A stretch of DNA of 27,546 nucleotides from a virus, in the IMG/VR virus record IMGVR_UViG_3300042314_000512, positions 1 to 27,546 of that record; one strand, given 5' to 3'. A program made the position numbers and the translations under genes. A model generated the notes under the pieces. The model was not told the origin of the DNA. It worked only from the letters and a program-made list of their open reading frames with translations, and made no database searches. Shown one piece after another: positions 7,163-14,287 of the stretch (positions within the stretch are counted from its first letter, which is position 1; the number at the start of each line of letters is the position of its first letter).

Positions 7163-7897
7163 CTAAAAGTCTTCGTGATAAATTTTGGCAGTATGAAGAA
7201 TGTATATCTTATCATAGCCAAGTTTTTGAAAGTTCTGGCAAACAACAACGGTATCACAATCAAATTCTTTAGTGACTTCGTTCATCCACCCATACCTAGC
7301 ACCATCTCTAAACGCCTGAGCCTTGTACAAACATATACCATTAGATGTTGCATAGTAGCGATCATACGGCTTTGATGTAAAGTCATACTTTCTAACTTCA
7401 ACATGGCTAGTAAACTCTGCAGACTTACGAGTAGCCCAACTATCATAAACAGGATGGTTGTTTACAGTAAGACCAGAAACAATATCAAAGTCTGGCTCTA
7501 GTTTTCTAAACTCTAAAATCTGTTTGACTGTGTCTACGTCAAAACGCATATCGCTTTCTACCATCATAACGTAGTCTGATCTCTTTAGAAAGTCTTTTAC
7601 AGCTAGAGCCTTGTTTCTGGCAATCGATAGGTTCTTTACTCTTTGTGCCAACTTGACAGACCCATAGTCCTTAGTTCTTAGCCTCTCTGATGTAATCTCA
7701 AAGTCTGCAAAAAAGCTCCAGTCCTTGTCTTTGATTAACTGGGGGGTGCCATCCGTAGAGTCGTTTTCATAGATTGACAAGACAAAGTCATACTCTTTGA
7801 GGGTAGTGACCATAGCCTTAAGCTGGTCATAGTATCTATCAATATATCTTGCTTCATTTCTAATGATAGAGTAAACAAAAATTGTTGGTTTAGCCAT
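7163..7897 (-). CDS. Glycosyltransferase, GT-A fold (CAP59-like)
   Basis: A 244-residue cytoplasmic protein. The N terminus FVYSIIRNEARYIDRYYDQL, the strand VLSIYENDSTDGT and the metal-binding ESDMRFD motif (about residues 113-119) match GT-A transferases of the cryptococcal CAP59/mannosyltransferase type, which use a DxD-like acidic motif to hold a nucleotide sugar. Further conserved-looking blocks are SIARNKAL and a terminal HTAKIYHEDF. It is read away from the conserved phage gene at 7969, from its own promoter, and converges on the terminator at 7133. GDP-sugar use is possible because gmd is nearby, but that is inference. Confidence 0.72.
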   Translation of the reverse strand: MAKPTIFVYSIIRNEARYIDRYYDQLKAMVTTLKEYDFVLSIYENDSTDGTPQLIKDKDWSFFADFEITSERLRTKDYGSVKLAQRVKNLSIARNKALAVKDFLKRSDYVMMVESDMRFDVDTVKQILEFRKLEPDFDIVSGLTVNNHPVYDSWATRKSAEFTSHVEVRKYDFTSKPYDRYYATSNGICLYKAQAFRDGARYGWMNEVTKEFDCDTVVVCQNFQKLGYDKIYILHTAKIYHEDF

Positions 7898-7919
7898 AAT
7901 TCCTTTTCTATTCCTATAT

Positions 7920-7948
7920 ATTATAGCATGTGGTACAGCTTATCTACA
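7920..7948 (-). promoter_or_regulatory. Promoter for the minus-strand glycosyltransferase
   Basis: On the minus strand, -10 TATAAT (7925-7920) is preceded by TGC (extended -10), with a weak -35 TGTAGA (7948-7943) at 17 bp. An AAAAGGAA ribosome site lies just before ATG 7897, so this one is leadered. Confidence 0.65.
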
Positions 7949-7956
7949 TTTCATGC

Positions 7957-7962
7957 TATAAT
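7957..7962 (+). promoter_or_regulatory. Promoter for the leaderless gene at 7969
   Basis: TATAAT with TGC before it (extended -10). ATG 7969 is 6 nt downstream, so +1 should coincide with the start codon. The box is one arm of an 11-bp inverted repeat (7920-7930 and 7952-7962) whose other arm is the divergent -10 box. Confidence 0.7.
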
Positions 7963-7968
7963 AGAGGT

Positions 7969-8898
7969 ATGCCATATCATGTTGGAGAAAAGGGATCATA
8001 CGGTTGCTCGGGTTACCCTGCCCTAAAAGATGACGGAACCGTAATGGGTTGTCACGACACTGCCGAAGAGGCAGCTAATCAAATTTATGCTATCAACCAG
8101 TCCGAAGGTAACGTTGACAAGGTAGCACCATGCTGGGATGGCTACACCCAGAGAGGAATGAAGCCAGGTGAGGGCGGAAGAATGGTTCCAAATTGCATCC
8201 CAGTTGCTAAAGCATATCGTGCAATTACCGAAGGTGATTATGTTATGGGCAGCACATCTGAGGGCATTGTCGTTGGCCAAGTAGAGCACGTTATGCGTGA
8301 GGGTGGCATCTATGGCATCCCTGGCACAGAGTACGCTATTCAATCAACTCCAGAAAATCCAGCCATGGCTGTAAGAATGTTTGAGCAAGAAGAAGATGGA
8401 AAGTATTGCCCAACAGCATACTCAATTGGAATGCTACACAACAACGCAACCATTGTTGAGATTGAAGTTGAACTTGAAGAAGAAGACGAATACGAAGATG
8501 AAATGGAAAAGGCTGAGGGATACTCTCCACCAGCAGGTGCACGTGCAGCAGCAAGACGTGCAATTAAATTTAAAGAAGATGGCAAGGCCACAGGTGCAGG
8601 AACAGCGGTAGGCTGGACAAGAGCAGGACAACTCGCAAGAGGAGAGACACTATCTCTAAGCACTGTTAAGCGTATGTTTTCATACTTCTCACGTCACGAA
8701 GTAGATAAAAAGGGCAAGGACTGGGGCAACCAGGCAAACCCATCAAACGGATACATCATGTGGCTTGCATGGGGTGGCGACGCAGGATTCTCTTGGTCAC
8801 GTGGTATCGTTAACCGCATGAAAGATAAGGCAATCTTTGCTGACTTTGGCAAAGACTACACTAAGCACACATCACTAGACTCAATTTGGAAAGACTAA
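7969..8898 (+). CDS. Conserved two-part phage protein of unknown function
   Basis: A 309-residue protein. The N-terminal part (1-40) has a [19 protein letters not shown] block with two cysteines; the middle reads as a small beta domain (residues about 75-165); a very acidic linker ([16 protein letters not shown]) follows; the C-terminal part (about 190-300) has [37 protein letters not shown] and RGIVNRM. I know that C-terminal pattern from phage proteins, sometimes next to or fused with XkdF-like proteases or other head proteins, but its role is not established. The start at 7969 is chosen because the -10 box lies 6 nt upstream. It is followed by gmd after 2 nt. Confidence 0.65.
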   Translation: MPYHVGEKGSYGCSGYPALKDDGTVMGCHDTAEEAANQIYAINQSEGNVDKVAPCWDGYTQRGMKPGEGGRMVPNCIPVAKAYRAITEGDYVMGSTSEGIVVGQVEHVMREGGIYGIPGTEYAIQSTPENPAMAVRMFEQEEDGKYCPTAYSIGMLHNNATIVEIEVELEEEDEYEDEMEKAEGYSPPAGARAAARRAIKFKEDGKATGAGTAVGWTRAGQLARGETLSLSTVKRMFSYFSRHEVDKKGKDWGNQANPSNGYIMWLAWGGDAGFSWSRGIVNRMKDKAIFADFGKDYTKHTSLDSIWKD

Positions 8899-8900
8899 TA

Positions 8901-9932
8901 ATGAAAAAAGCATTGATTACTGGCATTACTGGCCAGGATGGCTCATATCTTGCAGAACTACTTCTTAACATTGGCTATCAAGTCCACGGTATCGTAAGAA
9001 GATCGTCAACAGATAACCTAGTTAGACTCAAAGGTATCTTGCACGATGACAACCTGTTCCTTCACCAAGGCGACCTAACAGACTCTGCATCTATTACAAA
9101 CCTAATTAAGATTATTGAGCCAGACGAGATTTACAATCTTGGTGCTCAGAGTCACGTGCAAGTGTCCTTTGACACAGCAGAGTTTACAGCAGAAACAGAT
9201 GCTCTTGGTGCACTACGCATTCTTGAAGCAATCAGAGTTCTTGGCTTAAAAGATACAAGATTCTATCAGGCATCTACATCTGAAATGTTTGGCAAGGTAG
9301 AAGAGGTTCCACAAAAGGAAACCACACCATTCTATCCAAGATCTCCATACGGTGTAGCAAAGCTATACGCACACTGGATTACAAAGAACTATCGTGAATC
9401 TTATGGTATGTTTGCTACCAGTGGAATTCTGTTTAACCACGAGTCACCTAGACGTGGAGCAAACTTTGTGACAAGCAAGATTGTTTTGTCTCTTAATGCT
9501 ATTAAAGAGGGTACTATGGATACCCTTGAACTTGGCAACCTAGATGCTCTACGTGACTGGGGACACGCTAAAGACTTTGTATACGCTATGTGGCTCATGC
9601 TTCAGGCTGACGAGCCAGACGATTACGTTATTGCAACAGGAGAGCAGCACTCAGTTCGTGACTTCGTAAATATTGCATCTAAGTATTTTGGTTTTGATAT
9701 TGAGTGGCAAGGAACAGGCGTAGACGAGATCGGTATCGACAAGAATACTGGCAAGACTATCGTAAAGGTAAACCCAAAGTTCTTTAGACCAGCCGAGGTA
9801 GAGACCCTGCTAGGAGATGCCACAAAGGCAGAGCAAAAACTAGGATGGTTCCGCAAGCGATCATTCACAGACTTGGTAGAAGATATGTGCGAGAACACAC
9901 CAAAGATCTTCCCAAACTATTCAGCAGAATAA
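8901..9932 (+). CDS. gmd: GDP-mannose 4,6-dehydratase
   Basis: A 343-residue extended short-chain dehydrogenase. It shows the NADP-binding [14 protein letters not shown] (residues 8-21), RRSSTDN, the catalytic S-T-S-E128 segment, and Y150-xxx-K154 in SPYGVAK, then the [12 protein letters not shown] substrate segment, all diagnostic for Gmd. It converts GDP-D-mannose to GDP-4-keto-6-deoxymannose, the precursor of GDP-fucose, rhamnose, perosamine and 6-deoxytalose. Length is typical. No downstream epimerase or reductase (fcl, rmd, per) is in the window, so the product sugar is open. I chose ATG 8901; the TTG at 8886 lies inside the upstream gene. Confidence 0.95.
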   Translation: MKKALITGITGQDGSYLAELLLNIGYQVHGIVRRSSTDNLVRLKGILHDDNLFLHQGDLTDSASITNLIKIIEPDEIYNLGAQSHVQVSFDTAEFTAETDALGALRILEAIRVLGLKDTRFYQASTSEMFGKVEEVPQKETTPFYPRSPYGVAKLYAHWITKNYRESYGMFATSGILFNHESPRRGANFVTSKIVLSLNAIKEGTMDTLELGNLDALRDWGHAKDFVYAMWLMLQADEPDDYVIATGEQHSVRDFVNIASKYFGFDIEWQGTGVDEIGIDKNTGKTIVKVNPKFFRPAEVETLLGDATKAEQKLGWFRKRSFTDLVEDMCENTPKIFPNYSAE

Positions 9933-9933
9933 C

Positions 9934-9962
9934 TTGACTCTAAGCCGTATCCTTGATACAAT
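9934..9962 (+). promoter_or_regulatory. Promoter of the tRNA operon
   Basis: TTGACT (9934-9939), 17 bp, TACAAT (9957-9962). tRNA-Glu begins 10 nt after the -10 box, right for a short 5' leader. Confidence 0.75.
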
Positions 9963-9972
9963 AGATGTCTAA

Positions 9973-10047
9973 GGTCCCATAGTTTATCGGTTAGAACGCT
10001 GCCCTTTCACGGCGGTGGGAGGGGTTCGACTCCCCTTGGGACTGCCA
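9973..10047 (+). tRNA. tRNA-Glu (anticodon TTC)
   Basis: Full cloverleaf: acceptor GGTCCCA/TGGGACT (one G-U at the first pair), anticodon loop CTTTCAC with TTC, T-loop TTCGACT closed by GGGG/CCCC, and an encoded 3' GCCA. It decodes GAA/GAG. First gene of the tRNA operon. Confidence 0.93.
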
Positions 10048-10048
10048 T

Positions 10049-10120
10049 TCCCCTTTGGTGTAATTGGCAACACTACAGTTTTTGGTGCTGTCGTTCTTAG
10101 TTCGAATCTAGGTGGGGGAG
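10049..10120 (+). tRNA. tRNA-Gln (anticodon TTG)
   Basis: Cloverleaf by eye: acceptor 10049-10055 with 10113-10119 (a U-A first pair typical of Gln, one G-U, a mismatch at the seventh pair), D-stem GTGT/ACAC, anticodon stem ACAGT/GCTGT with loop TTTTGGT (TTG), T-loop TTCGAAT, discriminator G. CCA is not encoded. It follows tRNA-Glu after 1 nt. The weak seventh acceptor pair may reflect relaxed phage tRNA evolution. Confidence 0.87.
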
Positions 10121-10133
10121 CGATAGGAGAGCA

Positions 10134-10385
10134 ATGAGTAAACCAGACTGGGCAGATCGCCTACAAAGAACATTTAAAAAGAAGTACCAGCAAGGATTTG
10201 ACGAAGGCTACTCTAAGGGTTACGGAGAAGGCTTTGCAGATGGCTCAAGAAAAGCTATTAATGAGTCCAGAAAAGTCTTCATAAAAAGAATACAAAAGGA
10301 ATTGACTTCCTTGCCAGAAAATGGTAAACTTGAGTATAGAAAAGGCCTACAGGCAGCAATCGATCTAATTAACAGGAGAAAGTAA
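10134..10385 (+). CDS. Unknown basic/helical protein with GY-repeat
   Basis: An 83-residue protein. The middle carries a four-residue repeat (GFDEGYSKGYGEGFADG: G-[FY]-x-x four times), followed by a basic helix ending in AAIDLINRRK. This glycine-aromatic periodicity appears in small phage proteins of unknown role. AGGAGAG lies 5 nt before the ATG. Its stop overlaps the next start in TAATG. Confidence 0.6.
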   Translation: MSKPDWADRLQRTFKKKYQQGFDEGYSKGYGEGFADGSRKAINESRKVFIKRIQKELTSLPENGKLEYRKGLQAAIDLINRRK

Positions 10386-10591
10386 TGCACGAGCATGAAC
10401 ACGAGGGCGAGAGCCTTTTTGACACAATCATCGAAATTACATTTGGCGTAGAGCATATGGTATCGGAGTTTTTCTGGAATGCTGTATTTGTTTTGGTAGG
10501 CTTTGCCATATCAAAGGCGGTAGCACTACGCAAGATCCACAAGTATATTGATGACAAGCACGGTGTAAAGCACCAAGAAAGCGAGTACTAA
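10385..10591 (+). CDS. Unknown His-rich single-pass membrane protein
   Basis: A 68-residue protein starting MHEHEHEGES (three His and four Glu in ten residues), then a hydrophobic segment at about residues 27-46 and a basic C-terminal tail with KHQ. The N-terminal His/Glu cluster could bind metal, which is inference. It lies between an unknown gene and groES. Confidence 0.55.
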   Translation: MHEHEHEGESLFDTIIEITFGVEHMVSEFFWNAVFVLVGFAISKAVALRKIHKYIDDKHGVKHQESEY

Positions 10592-10592
10592 A

Positions 10593-10886
10593 ATGATTAA
10601 ACCTTTAGAAGACAAGGTAGTAGTAAAGCCAATTGAAGAAGTAGAGAAGACTTCTGCATCTGGTCTTATCATTACAAAGATGGAAAAAGAAAAGCCAACC
10701 GAAGGAGTTGTTGTAGCAGTTGGCTCTGGTGCAACGTTTGCTGACGGAACAAAGATGACTATTGACCTACAGATTGGTGACAAGGTTATCTACTCTAAGT
10801 ACTCTGGTACTGAAATTGAGCACAATGGAGACAGCCTAGTCATCATGCCATACCGTGACATCTTTGCGGTGATTACAAATGATTAG
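10593..10886 (+). CDS. groES: GroES-like co-chaperonin (Cpn10)
   Basis: A 97-residue protein, the normal Cpn10 length. It starts IKPLEDKVVVKPIEEVEKT, followed by the mobile loop SASGLIITKMEKEKP that docks on GroEL, then the GVVVAVGSG and GDKVIYSKYSGTEIEHNGDSL beta-barrel segments. No GroEL is in the window, so it probably replaces host GroES on the host GroEL ring, as T4 gp31 does for capsid folding; that role is inferred. It overlaps the next gene by 8 nt. Confidence 0.92.
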   Translation: MIKPLEDKVVVKPIEEVEKTSASGLIITKMEKEKPTEGVVVAVGSGATFADGTKMTIDLQIGDKVIYSKYSGTEIEHNGDSLVIMPYRDIFAVITND

Positions 10887-11094
10887 CTTTGATCTTGACA
10901 ACTTGACACCAGAGCAAGAGGTTGTTGTTGCGTCTCTAGTTCGTGAGGGTATGCTAACTGCATACGACAAAGTAATCTCTACATTCGTTAAAGAGTTTAA
11001 CGAGACAGCAACAGAAGACCCACACTTTTCTTATTACGTAAAGCACGTTATCGAAGTGGTACAGGAACTTGCTGAAGAAGCCAAATCAATCTAG
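10879..11094 (+). CDS. Unknown acidic helical protein (71 aa)
   Basis: It starts at ATG 10879 inside the end of groES. The sequence is strongly helical and acidic (TPEQEVVVASLVREGM, HVIEVVQELAEEAKS). No cysteine, membrane segment or known motif. Translational coupling to groES and thyX suggests it belongs to the same expression block. Not recognised. Confidence 0.6.
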   Translation: MISFDLDNLTPEQEVVVASLVREGMLTAYDKVISTFVKEFNETATEDPHFSYYVKHVIEVVQELAEEAKSI

Positions 11095-11102
11095 GAACAC
11101 AA

Positions 11103-11792
11103 TTGCAAAATCAAATCAATGTATTGGACAAGGGATATGTACGTCTTGTTGACACTCTTGGCAGCGATCTATCTATCGTTAATGCTGCACGTGTATCTTA
11201 CGATAAAGAGTCTGAAGTCTTTACCGACAAAGACTCAAAGCTCATTGGCTTCCTCATTCGTGAAGGCCACACGTCACCGTTTCGCCACGCTGCACTTACA
11301 TTCGAAGTTTATGCACCGCTATTTGTTGCAAGACAGTGGTGGAAGTACGCAGTCTCCAGCACACACGTAGACGATCAAAATGGCTGGAACGAATCTTCTC
11401 GTAGATATATTACAGAGCAGGAAGAGTTCTACGTTCCATCTGCATCGTCTTGGCGTAGCAAACCAGAGAACAGCAAGCAGGGTAGCGGAGAACCAGTTGA
11501 CTCAAGCGTTGGGTTCTACTACACAAACAAACTTAGTGAGAACATTAACAGTGCCGTGGCAACCTATCACGAGGCTATGAAAGATGGCATTGCTCCAGAG
11601 ATTGCTCGTCTATTCCTACCAGCCTATGCCATGTATGTTCGTTGGCGTTGGACTGTATCTCTACAGGGCGTAATGACATTCCTTGATCAAAGACTAGAGC
11701 ACGATGCACAAAAAGAAATTCAAGAGTATGCTCTTGCCGTCAAGGATCTTTCTCACTCTGCATTCCCAGAAACCTTTAAGGCGTTGCACTAA
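11103..11792 (+). CDS. thyX: Flavin-dependent thymidylate synthase (ThyX)
   Basis: A 229-residue protein of the ThyX family, which makes dTMP from dUMP using FAD and methylene-tetrahydrofolate. Visible: EGHTSPFRH (54-62), FVARQWW (74-80), NESSRRY (96-102), and the C-terminal FLDQRLEHDAQKEI. The classical RHRx7S signature is altered to WKY with an insertion of about 8 residues (KYAVSSTHVDDQNGW) before NESSRRY; I know comparable variants from actinophages. The usual N-x-R near the C-terminal domain reads SLQ. The start is TTG 11103 with AGGA upstream; no better start precedes the conserved region. It is followed directly by a dNMP kinase. Confidence 0.88.
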   Translation: MQNQINVLDKGYVRLVDTLGSDLSIVNAARVSYDKESEVFTDKDSKLIGFLIREGHTSPFRHAALTFEVYAPLFVARQWWKYAVSSTHVDDQNGWNESSRRYITEQEEFYVPSASSWRSKPENSKQGSGEPVDSSVGFYYTNKLSENINSAVATYHEAMKDGIAPEIARLFLPAYAMYVRWRWTVSLQGVMTFLDQRLEHDAQKEIQEYALAVKDLSHSAFPETFKALH

Positions 11793-12346
11793 TGATTATT
11801 GGACTCAGTGGATATGCACAGGTAGGCAAGGATACGGTTGCAAACCACCTTGTTGAAAAGTATGGGTTTGTAAAGGTATCGTTCGCTGATCCTATTCGTG
11901 AAGCACTGTACAGACTTGACCCAAGAATTCGTATAGATGAATTTAACGGAGCATCCCTTGCTAGTGCTGTTGACCACATGGGATGGGAAGAGGTAAAGCG
12001 TCTGTCTAGCGATGCCAGAGAGTTGCTTCAGCGTCTTGGCACAGAGGTTGGTAGGGAAATGTTTGGCGATGACTTCTGGGCTAACCAAGGGCTTCTTAGA
12101 GCCAAAGAACACAAGAACGTAGTTTTTGCAGACACTCGTTACAAAAACGAAGCAAATGCTATTGTTAAAAGTGGTGGGCAAATCTGGAGGATAAACAAGC
12201 CAGGAAGCAAGCCAGTCAATAGCCACACATCAGAGGTTGATCTTGATGACTACAATTTTGATTGGGTAATCCCTAATTATGTAGGCGTTAAAGAGATGCT
12301 TGAGGTTGTTGACAAGATTATGGAAACCAGACAGAGTTTGGTATAA
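11792..12346 (+). CDS. Deoxynucleoside monophosphate kinase (phage type)
   Basis: A 184-residue P-loop kinase with GYAQVGKDT at residues 7-15, followed by the FADPIREAL segment and LLQRLGTEVGREMFGDDFWANQ, which is characteristic of T4 gp1-like dNMP kinases. It phosphorylates dNMPs such as dTMP and dGMP to dNDPs, and its position behind thyX makes a nucleotide-supply pair. The start overlaps the thyX stop (TAATG). Its TAA stop is embedded in the next gene's TATAAT promoter box. Confidence 0.88.
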   Translation: MIIGLSGYAQVGKDTVANHLVEKYGFVKVSFADPIREALYRLDPRIRIDEFNGASLASAVDHMGWEEVKRLSSDARELLQRLGTEVGREMFGDDFWANQGLLRAKEHKNVVFADTRYKNEANAIVKSGGQIWRINKPGSKPVNSHTSEVDLDDYNFDWVIPNYVGVKEMLEVVDKIMETRQSLV

Positions 12347-12347
12347 T
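12339..12347 (+). promoter_or_regulatory. Extended -10 promoter overlapping a stop codon
   Basis: TGG then TATAAT (12342-12347); no good -35 at 17 bp. ATG 12353 lies 5 nt downstream. The TAA stop of the dNMP kinase is contained in the -10 box. Confidence 0.6.
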
Positions 12348-12352
12348 TGATT

Positions 12353-12769
12353 ATGAGTTATAAAGCAGACATAGTCAGACTTAGGGATGAAGGCAAGAGT
12401 TACCGAGAGATAGAAAAAATCCTCGGCTGCTCAAGAGGCACAATCTCTTATTATTTAGGCAACAAGGAAGAAGTTAAAATGACAGAAGAAGTAAAGACAA
12501 TCAATCCTATTCAGGATAAGGCTCGTACCTATGCAGAGAATATTCGTATGCGTAAGCCATGCCAAGGTTGTAGCCAGTACCTACACTTTGTGCAACTAGA
12601 ATATGTAAGCATTCCAGATCTTGACAAGGCAATTAAGGCTGTTAAGGACCAGGATGATTTCGATGCATTCAAAAAAGTAATTACAAACAGCTACGTTCTT
12701 TGTGCAAACTGCAACAAACTACGCATCTATAAAGAAGCTAACGGACCAAAGAAGAAAACAAAGGCGTAA
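12353..12769 (+). CDS. Helix-turn-helix protein with zinc-ribbon C terminus
   Basis: A 138-residue protein. Residues about 4-35 (DIVRLRDEGKSYREIEKIL, then CSRGTISYYLG) are a resolvase/homeodomain-like helix-turn-helix. The C-terminal half has two CxxC pairs, CQGCSQY and CANCNKLR, which form a zinc site similar to that of HNH nucleases, but the HNH catalytic histidines are not obvious. It could be a DNA-binding regulator or a decayed homing-type nuclease. I chose ATG 12353 rather than TTG 12347 because of the promoter position. Confidence 0.65.
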   Translation: MSYKADIVRLRDEGKSYREIEKILGCSRGTISYYLGNKEEVKMTEEVKTINPIQDKARTYAENIRMRKPCQGCSQYLHFVQLEYVSIPDLDKAIKAVKDQDDFDAFKKVITNSYVLCANCNKLRIYKEANGPKKKTKA

Positions 12770-12776
12770 GTCTTTG

Positions 12777-12849
12777 GCCCTCGTAGCTCAGTGGATAGAG
12801 CAAGAGCCTTCTAATCTCTTGGTCGCAGGTTCGATTCCTGCCGAGGGCA
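12777..12849 (+). tRNA. tRNA-Arg (anticodon TCT)
   Basis: Acceptor GCCCTCG/CGAGGGC, D-stem GCTC/GAGC, anticodon loop CTTCTAA (TCT), T-stem GCAGG/CCTGC with TTCGATT loop, discriminator A; CCA not encoded. The closing pair of the anticodon stem is C-U mismatched. It reads AGA/AGG, codons that are common in the phage sugar genes. The minus-strand gene ending at 12811 overlaps it in antisense. Confidence 0.93.
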
Positions 12850-13533
12850 CTCGTACATCGTAGGCTCAGGAAACATATCCTTAAGAACATGCTTGTAAAT
12901 AGTTTGGAAAGAACCATCCTCACAAGAAATGTATGGGAGTTCCGAATCTAGAAAGTTGTGAGACCTTCTAGCAAGCCTACTACCATTTGAGTACGTCTTT
13001 ACATCTGGTATATACTCCCCACCAATACCAGCATGATTGCCATAGGTTGATCTTGGTAGACTTTTCTTTACAATCGTTTCTCTGAGCTTGGTTCTATTGA
13101 ACGGCAAAGGAATGTGGATGTCATAATCTAGTGGCTCTTGTATGCCATCATTAACTAAATTATTATATGTTTTAGACAACAACCTATTGTACGAGGATGT
13201 AGGGTTAAGATCATAATAACTATTTATCTTATCTTTCAATGGTCCACCGTGGTAAACAGGCACGGTATCCAAAGGCCTAACCACAAAGAAGTCATCATTC
13301 ATCATAATAAAGTCATCACTAATTCGATCATCAAATGCGATATGTGTAATAAGGTTATGAATGTTATTGAACTTAGATGACACGTCTGGCACAGATATAA
13401 AATCACCAGTATACCATCCAGGCTTGTACCCCACAACCCACACACGGCCTTCTGGCAGGTTTTTAACTACAGATCGTAGAGAATACCGTAGTTCTTCGTT
13501 ATTGCCTTTACGGCAGATGTAGACTATATCCAT
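12811..13533 (-). CDS. Stealth-like sugar (phospho)transferase
   Basis: A 240-residue protein. It starts MDIVYICRKGNNEELRYSLRSV, matching the ELRYSLRSV core of Stealth proteins, and has FIMMNDDFFVVRPLD (about residues 75-89), the family's NDD motif. Stealth enzymes transfer hexose-1-phosphate to build phosphate-linked capsule polymers, as in meningococcal capsule. The C terminus is odd: the last 13 residues (about ECPRQESNLRPRD) are encoded on the antisense strand of tRNA-Arg, and the stop codon comes from its anticodon loop. That tail is likely an accident of position. It is the last gene of the minus operon starting at pstS or downstream of it. Confidence 0.7.
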   Translation of the reverse strand: MDIVYICRKGNNEELRYSLRSVVKNLPEGRVWVVGYKPGWYTGDFISVPDVSSKFNNIHNLITHIAFDDRISDDFIMMNDDFFVVRPLDTVPVYHGGPLKDKINSYYDLNPTSSYNRLLSKTYNNLVNDGIQEPLDYDIHIPLPFNRTKLRETIVKKSLPRSTYGNHAGIGGEYIPDVKTYSNGSRLARRSHNFLDSELPYISCEDGSFQTIYKHVLKDMFPEPTMYECPRQESNLRPRD

Positions 13534-13541
13534 GCTGCCAA

Positions 13542-13988
13542 CTATTCGCAGATGTATGTAAACGACATGTGGAACTTGTCTGCCGTTGTAAGGTTTATTG
13601 GGCTATTGTGGTCAAAGGGTTCGTCCTTTGCAGAACTTCCAACATTCCAGATAGTCATGGCTGTGCTTGAATCCGATAGATGACCCTTGATGCTATAGTG
13701 ATCTACACCCTGATTTACTGAGTCATGGATAGACCCACCGTAAACATCAGTGTGGTATTTTGAAGCAAACGGTAGTGTCAGAGAGTATTGACCTGTTCCA
13801 AAATTTGAAACATTTGTAAAGACAACCTCTATTTGTACAATGACCAGGTTGCCGATTTTAACATAGGACCCAGTTGCTGGGGTGTTGGTAAAAGTCAAAT
13901 CAGTTCCAGACCATACTGGAGAATAAGATTTGATTTCGGTAGTCAAGCCATCAGTGTCCCCAAAAGCTGGGTGAGTAAATCTAGCCAT
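13542..13988 (-). CDS. Tail-type beta-rich virion domain protein
   Basis: A 148-residue protein with alternating polar/hydrophobic strands. The blocks SYSPVWSGTDLTFTNTPATGSYVKIGNLV, NVSNFGTGQYSLTLPF and FDHNSPINLTTADKFHMSFTYI match a domain I know from minor tail and tail-fibre proteins of actinophages. It probably forms the tip or decoration of a tail fibre and may bind the host surface; that is inference. Its ATG overlaps the stop of the gene upstream in TAATG, so the two are co-translated. Confidence 0.6.
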   Translation of the reverse strand: MARFTHPAFGDTDGLTTEIKSYSPVWSGTDLTFTNTPATGSYVKIGNLVIVQIEVVFTNVSNFGTGQYSLTLPFASKYHTDVYGGSIHDSVNQGVDHYSIKGHLSDSSTAMTIWNVGSSAKDEPFDHNSPINLTTADKFHMSFTYICE

Positions 13989-14269
13989 TACGTACCAGCC
14001 TCAAGGTTAGTTTTGAGAACCGCCACCTTCATATTTGATCCACTGCTAATAGCGTAAAGAGAGTCTCTTCCGTTTAGTTCTATAGAGATGGCGTGATTGG
14101 GGAGAATGCGGTAGCCATAGCTTTCCGAAGATACGTTTTGTGCTCCAATATAAATGTAGCCAGAGGCGTTTACGTTTTGAATCGTAATGTCTATTCCAGA
14201 GTGAATCCCTGGTGGAGTGAGCCTGGTAGCAGTAGAGTTGCTAAGGGTAAGAAGTGAGTGAGTAGCCAT
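13988..14269 (-). CDS. Probable virion-associated beta protein
   Basis: A 93-residue protein beginning MATHSLLTLSNSTATRLTPPG, then GIDITIQNVNASGYIYIGAQ, SYGYRILPNHAISIEL and DSLYAISSG. Repeated short beta strands and a PNH.I.IEL block resemble small structural proteins encoded next to tail fibres in actinophages. ATG 14269 was chosen because TATAAT lies 6 nt upstream. It is coupled to the tail-type gene at 13542. Confidence 0.55.
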   Translation of the reverse strand: MATHSLLTLSNSTATRLTPPGIHSGIDITIQNVNASGYIYIGAQNVSSESYGYRILPNHAISIELNGRDSLYAISSGSNMKVAVLKTNLEAGT

Positions 14270-14275
14270 AAGACT

Positions 14276-14281
14276 ATTATA
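14276..14281 (-). promoter_or_regulatory. -10 box, leaderless gene at 14269
   Basis: TATAAT on the minus strand, 6 nt (AGTCTT) before ATG 14269. No clear -35. It lies between this gene and the stop of the gene at 14494. Confidence 0.55.
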
Positions 14282-14287
14282 CACTAA

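Noticed and set aside
7930-7968. Longer start for the conserved phage protein (extra 13 codons)
   Set aside because: The extra codons cover the TATAAT box and the inverted repeat, while ATG 7969 sits 6 nt after the box.
12353-12769. Active HNH homing endonuclease
   Set aside because: The two CxxC pairs are present but the catalytic His/Asn pattern is not visible; kept as HTH/zinc protein.
12738-12923. Minus-strand frame containing RNRTCDQEIR-type peptide over tRNA-Arg
   Set aside because: This is a translation of the tRNA complement, a common false gene; the tRNA itself explains the sequence.
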